Shown here: piece after piece, positions 1 to 5,900 of the stretch | How positions within the stretch are numbered: position 1 is the stretch's first letter | Layout: every line of letters begins with the position of its first letter | NCBI GenBank assembly: GCA_003452275.1 | Contig: DMIT01000166.1 | Coordinates: forward strand, 1-8,164 | Direction of reading: 5' to 3' | Source: Rhodospirillaceae bacterium | GTDB lineage: Bacteria > Pseudomonadota > Alphaproteobacteria > Micavibrionales > Micavibrionaceae | DNA: 8,164 nt | Notes under the pieces: model-generated | The model's input: only the letters and a program-made list of their open reading frames with translations | The model's database searches: none | Told to the model about the DNA's origin: nothing | Program-made: the position numbers and the translations under genes

Positions 1-880
1 CTTTGGTCGATAAATCGGTGATCGACAATCCCGATGACTGAATTTTTGAGATAATTTCGCCGGCGGTCATGATTTTAGGGTCAAAGGTGACAGTGAAGCT
101 ATCGGCACTTTTTATTTTGATGGACAGATCCTGAAGACCGGCAGGCATAGTGGTGATGTCGTTGGCGACGCGTATTTCGATTTCTTTGCCATCCACGCGG
201 GATAATAAGGTGCGTTTATCCTCATCAACAATAATTTTACCATGGTTGATAATGGCAATGCGGTCGCATAATTCTTCGGCTTCCTGCAAATAATGGGTGG
301 TTAGTAAAATAGTGACGCCTTTTTTATTCAAGGCGCGCACATTTTCCCATAACTGATTGCGCAATTCAACATCCACACCCGCTGTCGGTTCATCCAGAAC
401 CAGAATAGGCGGTGAATGCACCATGGCTTTCGCAACCATCAGACGGCGGCGCATTCCTCCGGAAAGGGACCGTGTATAAGCCCCTGCTTTATCCGCTAAG
501 CCGACCATTTTCAGCAATTCGTCCGAACGGCGCTCTGCTTTCGGCACGCCGTATAAACCGGCTTGCAGGTCGAGAATTTTTTTAGGGGAAAAGAACGGGT
601 CAAAATTGATTTCCTGCGGAACGATGCCGATATTGGCACGCGTTTGGCGTGGATTTTCATCAATATCGGTATCCCAGATGCGGACATTCCCCGATGTCTT
701 TAAGACAAGGCCGGCCAAAATATTGATTAAGGTAGATTTTCCGGCTCCGTTCGGCCCTAACAGGCCGTAGATTGATCCAGCGGGAATGGTCAGATTCGTA
801 TCCTGTAAAGCAATCTTTTCGGGACTCTTTCCAGAGGCAGCGTAAGTTTTATGGAGGTTTTTGATGTCGATGGCGTTCAT
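1..880 (-). CDS. ABC-2 type exporter ATP-binding protein (YadG-like), C-terminus cut by window edge
   Basis: This is the cytoplasmic ATPase subunit of an ABC exporter; it would drive a separate membrane permease, expected just beyond the left edge. 293 residues are readable from the ATG at 880 without a stop. Visible motifs are Walker A GPNGAGKST (residues 42-50), the Q-loop in IVPQE (Q89), signature LSGGM (139-143), Walker B ILVLDEP (159-165) followed by TAGVD, and the H-loop histidine in TTHYLQEAE (H196). The phrases PQEINFDPF and DEPTAGVDVELR closely resemble E. coli YadG, whose family is about 300 aa, so only a short tail is missing. The last readable residues, SITDLSTK, match the usual lead-in to the conserved C-terminal end. 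The substrate cannot be told from the sequence. No clear Shine-Dalgarno precedes the ATG, but a plausible promoter lies 22-51 bp upstream. The family call is secure; the exact role is not. Confidence 0.95.
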   Translation of the reverse strand, partial: MNAIDIKNLHKTYAASGKSPEKIALQDTNLTIPAGSIYGLLGPNGAGKSTLINILAGLVLKTSGNVRIWDTDIDENPRQTRANIGIVPQEINFDPFFSPKKILDLQAGLYGVPKAERRSDELLKMVGLADKAGAYTRSLSGGMRRRLMVAKAMVHSPPILVLDEPTAGVDVELRNQLWENVRALNKKGVTILLTTHYLQEAEELCDRIAIINHGKIIVDEDKRTLLSRVDGKEIEIRVANDITTMPAGLQDLSIKIKSADSFTVTFDPKIMTAGEIISKIQSSGLSITDLSTK

Positions 881-901
881 AACACATGACTATAGATTGG
901 C

Positions 902-931
902 ATTATAAAAAACCAAGAGAAATATAATCAA
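902..931 (-). promoter_or_regulatory. Candidate sigma70-type promoter for the ABC ATPase gene
   Basis: On the minus strand a -35-like TTGATT (926-931) and a perfect TATAAT (902-907) are separated by 18 bp. Transcription would start near 895, giving a leader of about 15 nt before the ATG at 880. It lies in the 68-bp gap after the 130-aa gene, so the ABC gene may be expressed independently of the small genes upstream. The region is AT-rich, so a chance match is possible. Confidence 0.35.
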
Positions 932-948
932 AAAACGAAATTCAGAGA

Positions 949-1341
949 TCAAAAGCCGATTTCGTGAATAATCATCGGGATATTGACAATTTTTCCCGGC
1001 GTGCCGTTGTTCATTTCGATGACGAAAATGCTTTCCCCAGTGCGCATATATTTACGCATCGGTTTGTGAACAGTCATCCCGATATCCTGAATACGCCCCG
1101 TGGAACTCACAAGGGTGAGGGACGAATCATCAATGCTGTAAAGGGCATAATCGGTATCTTCGGCAATTTGCCCGTCATAGAATAAGTAAACACGGCCATC
1201 GGCATTGACCGCCAGATCGACATCCATTGATTGTCGTAGGTGGGGCAAGACGGGCAATTCGTCAACAGATGGCAAATGATCCATCAATAATTTTGCTTCA
1301 TTCGTCGCTTTTAAAACATCGATTTCTTGGTCTGGTAACAT
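949..1341 (-). CDS. Hypothetical protein, 130 aa
   Basis: I do not recognise this family. The protein is a soluble, acidic 130-aa chain with no signal peptide or membrane segment. It starts MLPDQEIDVLKATNEAK, which looks helical, and continues with alternating hydrophobic stretches such as DGRVYLFYDG, YALYSIDDSSLTLVS and ESIFVIEMNNG, which look like beta-strands. A small beta-rich domain after an N-terminal helix is a reasonable inference. The ATG at 1341 has an AGG-containing ribosome-binding site about 8 nt upstream. It begins 31 bp after the stop of the 92-aa gene on the same strand, so the two probably share a transcript. The overlapping plus-strand reading frame at 964-1185 has no ribosome-binding site and no recognisable content, so this strand is preferred. 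No function is assigned. Confidence 0.72.
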   Translation of the reverse strand: MLPDQEIDVLKATNEAKLLMDHLPSVDELPVLPHLRQSMDVDLAVNADGRVYLFYDGQIAEDTDYALYSIDDSSLTLVSSTGRIQDIGMTVHKPMRKYMRTGESIFVIEMNNGTPGKIVNIPMIIHEIGF

Positions 1342-1372
1342 GGATAAAACCTAAATTTGTGATGAGCGATGG

Positions 1373-1651
1373 TTAAAAAGCAGGGCCTTTATTGATTGCT
1401 GGTGCCCCAATATTAATGTTTGTTCGTGGTTCGTTTGCTGCAATTCCCAATTGACGATCCTGATTGAGCGTTGTGGCCAATTCTGCTGCGGATTGGGTCA
1501 ATCCGGGTTTCCCGCCAGCTGGATCAACCACCACCGTGGGCGTTGCCGGCTGTCCTGCTGCCATCAGGGCTTGCGTAGTGAGCAAGCCCATACCCGTCAC
1601 GATCATCGGGGATGCTGTTGGAATAGCGTCCTGAATTGTTAAATCAACCAT
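1373..1651 (-). CDS. Hypothetical protein, 92 aa
   Basis: I do not recognise this family. I chose the ATG at 1651 (MVDLTIQDAI) because a purine-rich AGGAAG sequence sits just upstream; the in-frame GTG at 1669 would add six charged residues that are really the ribosome-binding site. The product is small and rich in Ala, Pro, Gly and Thr. Residues 11-32 (PTASPMIVTGMG through LMAAGQP) are mildly hydrophobic but too polar for a clear membrane helix. The C-terminal half is low-complexity and Asn/Pro/Gly-rich (TNINIGAPAINKGPAF), suggesting a disordered tail. It is followed after 31 bp by the 130-aa gene on the same strand. A stem-loop and an extended -10 element lie upstream. The plus-strand frame at 1451-1642 is Cys/His/Arg-rich and looks like a shadow. 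Function unknown. Confidence 0.62.
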   Translation of the reverse strand: MVDLTIQDAIPTASPMIVTGMGLLTTQALMAAGQPATPTVVVDPAGGKPGLTQSAAELATTLNQDRQLGIAANEPRTNINIGAPAINKGPAF

Positions 1652-1669
1652 TTCTTCCTCATTCCTCAC

Positions 1670-1697
1670 TCTGCCCCTTATTTGGGAAAGGGGCAGA
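1670..1697 (-). repeat. GC-rich stem-loop in the presumed 5' leader of the 92-aa gene
   Basis: A perfect 10-bp inverted repeat, TCTGCCCCTT and AAGGGGCAGA, encloses an 8-nt loop. On the minus strand it ends about 18 nt before the ATG at 1651, next to the ribosome-binding site. No T-tract follows on either strand, so it is not a standard intrinsic terminator. It could be a leader structure, an RNA stabiliser or protein-binding site, or a U-less terminator for the reductase gene upstream. Confidence 0.6.
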
Positions 1698-1711
1698 TTC
1701 TCGATAACTGT

Positions 1712-1720
1712 ATTGTAGCA
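1712..1720 (-). promoter_or_regulatory. Candidate extended -10 promoter element for the small-gene pair
   Basis: The minus strand reads TGCTACAAT: a TACAAT -10 hexamer preceded by the extended TGn motif. No good -35 is visible. Transcription would start near 1705, so the leader of about 54 nt would contain the whole stem-loop at 1670-1697. The assignment rests on a single short motif in AT-rich DNA. Confidence 0.3.
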
Positions 1721-1757
1721 AAAGAGTTATGAATAAATGCTTAAATAGGTTGGGGGA

Positions 1758-2312
1758 TTATGCAACGTTGTGTTTTTTAACCCATGCCACATATTGATCC
1801 ATCCAGCCTTGAAGGAATTTATGGCTTTTTTCGCCGATTTTTCCATCTGCATCGAACAGATCATCTTTCATTTGCAAGAAAACTTCGGGTTGGCCCATGG
1901 TTGGCATGTCCAGATATGACAGAACATTGCGCAAATGTTGTTGTGCTAATGCGGTGCCCATCACTCCCACCGAAATACCGATCACACCCGCAGGTTTCTT
2001 GGCCCATACCCCTTGTCCATAAGGACGTGAGGCATGGTCGATGGCGTTTTTAAGGACGCCCGGCATAGAACGGTTATATTCAGGGGTTACAAATAAAACA
2101 CCTTGTGATGCACTGACATCGCTTTTTAATTGCTTCACGGATGCAGCCTGATTGGCATCGTCATCTTGATCATATTGCGGAAGATTTCCAATGTCGGCGA
2201 ATTTAAATGAAAAATCGGATGGAGCCATTTTGATCAAAGCCTCTGCTAATTTGCGATTAAATGAATCTTTGCGCAAGCTGCCGACGATAATGGCGATTTG
2301 ATATGTGCTCAT
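1758..2312 (-). CDS. NAD(P)H-dependent FMN reductase family protein (ChrR/YieF-like quinone/chromate reductase)
   Basis: This is a cytoplasmic flavoprotein of the NADPH-dependent FMN reductase family, which transfers electrons from NAD(P)H through FMN to quinones, flavins, azo dyes or chromate; family members often protect against oxidative stress. The 184-aa length is normal. Residues 6-10 (IAIIV) lead into the FMN-phosphate loop GSLRKDSFNRKLA (11-23). The second hallmark, PEYNRSMPGVLKNAIDHAS (77-95), is the loop that packs on the flavin. A glycine-rich segment, GVIGISVGVMGT, follows at 109-120. I chose the ATG at 2312 because GGAG lies just upstream; a TTG at 2333 would add seven poorly conserved residues. 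The gene is alone on its strand and diverges from the adhesin. Only a weak promoter is visible (TATGAT at 2367-2372 with a poor -35). The family is secure; the physiological acceptor is unknown. Confidence 0.93.
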   Translation of the reverse strand: MSTYQIAIIVGSLRKDSFNRKLAEALIKMAPSDFSFKFADIGNLPQYDQDDDANQAASVKQLKSDVSASQGVLFVTPEYNRSMPGVLKNAIDHASRPYGQGVWAKKPAGVIGISVGVMGTALAQQHLRNVLSYLDMPTMGQPEVFLQMKDDLFDADGKIGEKSHKFLQGWMDQYVAWVKKHNVA

Positions 2313-2697
2313 GTGATGCTCCGTTCTGGTCAAAGGTTATTTTGGTTCGCTGACTGATTTAGATGGATCATAGATGAAATTCCAGTGCCAGACCAGAATA
2401 GAGGCTGTTTATCTCATGAATTTTTACAGTATGCTATCAAACCATTTTTCTTTCCTCGTCATGCTCTGAATTCCCTTGCAATAACGACAGGGACAGCATT
2501 TGCCAGCATCAACTTTATAGGATCAAGTGAGCAACTTCTCTAAGAACGCTCCATCCCTTTAATGCATCTCAATCTACCAGTCACGAGAATATCCTGAGAT
2601 TGAAATATTAGTTCGATGCTGCCTTGCGATGGTAGAACTTGAACTATTGACACAGTTCGCGCTTCCGCCTGTCTGTCAGTTAAATCTGTACAATGTA

Positions 2698-2720
2698 AAA
2701 TTGTTCACGGCAAACAATTT
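2698..2720. promoter_or_regulatory. Perfect palindrome, candidate operator
   Basis: AAATTGTT and AACAATTT form a perfect 8-bp inverted repeat around the 7-nt centre CACGGCA. The 23-bp dyad is the size expected of a dimeric repressor or activator site. It lies about 37 bp upstream of the candidate -35 of the adhesin promoter, a suitable place for an activator. As RNA it would only be a weak AU-rich hairpin. I do not recognise the cognate regulator. Confidence 0.4.
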
Positions 2721-2756
2721 ACGAAATGTATAAAATCTTTGTCTGAGGCCTTTCTA

Positions 2757-2786
2757 TTGCAAAAGTACGCTAGTGTGTGATATGTT
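2757..2786 (+). promoter_or_regulatory. Candidate promoter for the adhesin leader
   Basis: TTGCAA (2757-2762) and TATGTT (2781-2786) are separated by 18 bp, and the -10 is preceded by TGA, an extended -10 motif. Each hexamer matches four of six consensus bases. Transcription would begin near 2793, giving a leader of about 130 nt that contains the hairpin at 2828-2863. Other weak matches exist in this AT-rich stretch. Confidence 0.3.
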
Positions 2787-2827
2787 TTAAAAAATTTCTT
2801 TCATATTTTGTTTCATAAAACATAAAT

Positions 2828-2863
2828 AAAAAAGAGATTGGAATGGGCTTTCCGATTTTTTTT
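2828..2863 (+). terminator. Terminator-like hairpin with T8 tract in the adhesin leader
   Basis: The arm at 2834-2843 (GAGATTGGAA) pairs with 2850-2859 (TTCCGATTTT), including a few G-U pairs, around the 6-nt loop TGGGCT, and runs directly into a T8 tract at 2856-2863. The upstream A6 tract (2828-2833) can extend the stem, and the minus strand also ends in a T-run, so the structure is bidirectional in form. It lies 58 bp before the adhesin ATG with no complete gene upstream on this strand. It would therefore end either a short leader RNA or stray transcription, or act as an attenuator. Confidence 0.5.
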
Positions 2864-2910
2864 GTCATTAGACATATAAGGGTGTGGCCTTTAGGAAATT
2901 TTTACTGAAT

Positions 2911-2925
2911 ATGAATTTTTTATGA
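2911..2925 (+). other. Four-codon upstream mini-ORF overlapping the adhesin start
   Basis: ATG AAT TTT TTA TGA encodes MNFL and stops in an ATGA overlap with the adhesin ATG at 2922. AGGA (2893-2896) lies 14 nt before this ATG, farther than usual. The adhesin start has no Shine-Dalgarno of its own, so coupled re-initiation is conceivable, but so short a frame is easily a coincidence. Confidence 0.2.
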
Positions 2926-5900
2926 GACACATTCTTTTGCGACGTTTGGTATTAAGCTGCATTATTTTAGTGGCGACACTTTTTTTGCTCCAATTGCCTG
3001 TAATGTCTATTACCAATGCACTCGCTCGCGATTCCTATACCGAAACATATGGTTCAACAACCTATGGAGGCCGCCAATCAGAAACTGCGGCGGAAGAAGG
3101 ACAGGATAAAATCCAGTCCATTTTTAATAATCTTGAAACGATTGGTAATAACTATAATTCGGGTGGTAGCAAAGCGGCTGGTCTTGCCGCCCTTGACAGC
3201 AGTTGTCAAAAGCTGATCGAGAGATTCATGCAAACAAATCTGGTGCAGGGGGCTTCTCCTGATCTTGATAAGAACCGTCTGCTTCCTTACAGCGGTATGG
3301 AATGGTTGAATGCAAAAGTAAGCGGATTAAGTGCGCGCGGGAAAGCAACTTTCTGTAATATGCTGAAAGGCGAAAAGATTGAATCGATTGATGTCGATGC
3401 TAGCGTCCAATCTATGTTGCATGATGAATTTTTTCCTATGCTGTTGACGCAAGGGATCGGGATGGCCAATAGTAGCAATCTGCCCTTCTTAACCAGATTA
3501 GAGGTGACACTTGGTACCTCTAAGCGCGATTTTGTTAGCTCTATCACATCGGTGCAGCCTTTATGGGAAGACCCGACAGGGGCGCACCATCTTTTTGCGC
3601 AATTGTCTTATTATAAAGCACCTGATGACGAAGTAACCAATGAAGGTTTCAGAAAAAAATATGATACCTTTAACTCCGGCCTTGCTTACCGGTATCTGAC
3701 CGAGGATCAGAAATATCTGTACGGCGCGAATATCTTTTTCGACCATGCACCCAAAAGAAACCATAACCGCATGAGTATAGGGGCGGATGCGCGCACCAGC
3801 CAGTTGGCTGTTTCTGCCAACCGCTATATTCCTTTGTCTGACTGGAAGGCATTGGATATGTATTACGAAGACCGCGCCGCTGCCGGATGGGATCTGGAGT
3901 TTCGTGGACAAGTTCCCGAACTACCGAGCTGGACAGCTTCCTTAAAAGGCTATCAATGGGACGGACAGGATGATGGGGTAGACCTGTATGGGGCGACTGC
4001 TGCAGTTGAATATTCACCTGTTCCTGCATTCACTGTCAGGGTCGGTTATGATAAGGACTCGCAAAATTCTGGTTCGGTAGAAGGGGCTTTGCGCTTTAAT
4101 TACCGTTTCGACCAGCCAAATGATTTACAATGGAAACCAAGAACCGCTCTTGCTCCGGTTAGTGATTATGTTTACGAAAAAGTCCGCCGTGAAAACTTGA
4201 TTGTCACCAAGGTTCGCCGTCAGGCCTCTTCCAAATTGACCGTGATTCAAACCGCCGGAGCCAATACTGCCGTAGAACAAAGCGGGGCAAGTTCTCTGCG
4301 CTTAGGACAGACTTTATTGATGCCGGTTACTGTTTCCACTGCAAATACAGTCGGAGCGATTGCGCGTCTGCGTTTTGCAAAAGGGGCTACTTTGACCTTA
4401 GGTCAAAATACCGAAGTGCAAATCAAACCTGATCTCATCACTCTTGTAACCGGAACAATACAATTTGTGTCGGATGGATCTATTACAAATATTGTCGTTC
4501 CTGGTGGAACGATTGTTTTGCATGGTACAGATATTGATGTTGTATCGGATGGAATGGATTCGAGTGTCCGCGTGCGTGATGGCTCGATTACTTTGACCGG
4601 AAGGGCATCAGGATCGGCAACCATAGGCGTAGAGGAAATGGCAGAATCTATTTCCGGCGTGGTCGGTACTGTCAGTTCCGGTGCAGCAGCGTATACAGCC
4701 CATACAGATCGCATCTCTTCCGAGATTGATCGTGTGGCTACCCTATTGGTAGGGGAAAAAGTTGCGCCATATCCTTATGCGGCACCTTATATCGTTTCCG
4801 AGAATCTGACCCCCGGACAACAAATTGTTATTGGTTTAAAGTTTAATACATCGGTTGTTGTATCAGGCGGAGTGCCGGATATAGCGATTGTCATTAACGG
4901 GACACCTCGTGTAGCAAGTTATGTCAGTGGAAGCGGCACAACCGAATTACGATTTGCTTATATTGTACAACCTGCTGATGCGGGAGCCACAAGCCTTCTC
5001 GTGCAGAAGATCGATCTTAATGGAGCATCGGTCATGGGGAATGGTAAAATCGCTGTGACGACAATTGCCGATAAGTCCCTGCCCCTTTCAGGAAGTGTCA
5101 CTGACGTCACTCCGCCATCCGGATATGGTGTCGTGTTCATAACCGATCCTGTCAATAATGCGAATAAATCATCTGTGACTGCGCGCATCAGTGGCGCGGA
5201 AATCGGCACCACATATCATTACAGTATTACAAGTAGTGGTGGGCCGGCCACCGTTACAGGATCGGGCAGCGTCTTCTCTGCGACCCAAAATGTCAGCGGC
5301 CTCAATTTATCCGGGCTGGCTGACGGGACATTGACAATTTCCCTGTACTTGATGGATGCTGCCTCAAATATTGGTTCCACAGTAACGGATACAGTGGTGA
5401 AAGATATCGTGGCCCCAACCGGCATGACGACGACCATCTCCGCGATTACCGGCAGTAACGTTTCGGCGGCCTCTTTCGACATCCTTGCCGGAGAAATTGG
5501 GGCAGGTTATAGTTACACCATCAGCAGTTCTGGCGGTGGTACAAATGTGACCGGTTCAGGAACAGTGAGCAGTGCGCCGCAATCTATATCCGGTATCAAT
5601 TTGTCTGGATTGAATGACGGAGTGCTGACGTTGAGTGTCACTCAGACGGATACCAGTGGAAATACAAGCGTGGCAAGTACGAGTACCGCGCCAAAAGATT
5701 CCACCTCGCCATCCGGCTATGCTCCGGCTTTCATCACCAATCCTATTAATAGTGGGAACAAGTCTGCTGTGTCTTTCCAGATTACCGGAGCTGAAGTAGG
5801 CGCATCGTTCACTTATACCATCAGCAGTTCCGGTGGCGGTACGAACGTGACAGGAAGCGGAACAATTTCTGCTGCCACACATACGGTAAGTGGTGTCAAC

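Larger units (their letters stand above)
2313..2921. other. Long AT-rich divergent intergenic region without a convincing gene
   Basis: This gap of about 600 bp separates the reductase (minus) from the adhesin (plus). I found no coding frame with a ribosome-binding site and protein-like composition, and no tRNA-like structure. The first part (about 2340-2650) shows nothing clear beyond the reductase leader. The second part, from about 2690, becomes very AT-rich and holds the palindrome at 2698-2720, a candidate promoter at 2757-2786, a 9-bp inverted repeat (TATGTTTTA at 2781-2789 with TAAAACATA at 2816-2824), a tandem TTTCATA (2799-2805, 2811-2817) and the terminator-like hairpin at 2828-2863. 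Most control of the adhesin probably lies here. Confidence 0.6.

Noticed and set aside
964..1185. 73-aa plus-strand frame opposite the 130-aa gene
   Set aside because: It has no ribosome-binding site and unremarkable composition; the minus-strand frame is longer and better placed next to its neighbour.
2375..2390. Sigma54-like TGGCAC-N5-TTTCA on the minus strand, upstream of the reductase
   Set aside because: The -24 half is good, but the -12 element reads TC where the nearly invariant GC is expected, so I do not call a sigma54 promoter.
2416..2470. 17-codon frame starting ATGAATTTTTAC in the intergenic region
   Set aside because: It has no ribosome-binding site and no protein-like feature beyond an ordinary short open stretch.
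2647..2652. Consensus TTGACA -35 hexamer on the plus strand
   Set aside because: The sequence at the correct distance (TGTCTG at 2670-2675) does not resemble a -10, and the better TTAAAT and TACAAT lie too far away.
2635..2658. GAAC repeats resembling an alphaproteobacterial LexA (GTTC-N7-GTTC) site
   Set aside because: The GAAC copies are 2 bp apart and the following AGTTC is inverted, so spacing and orientation do not fit.
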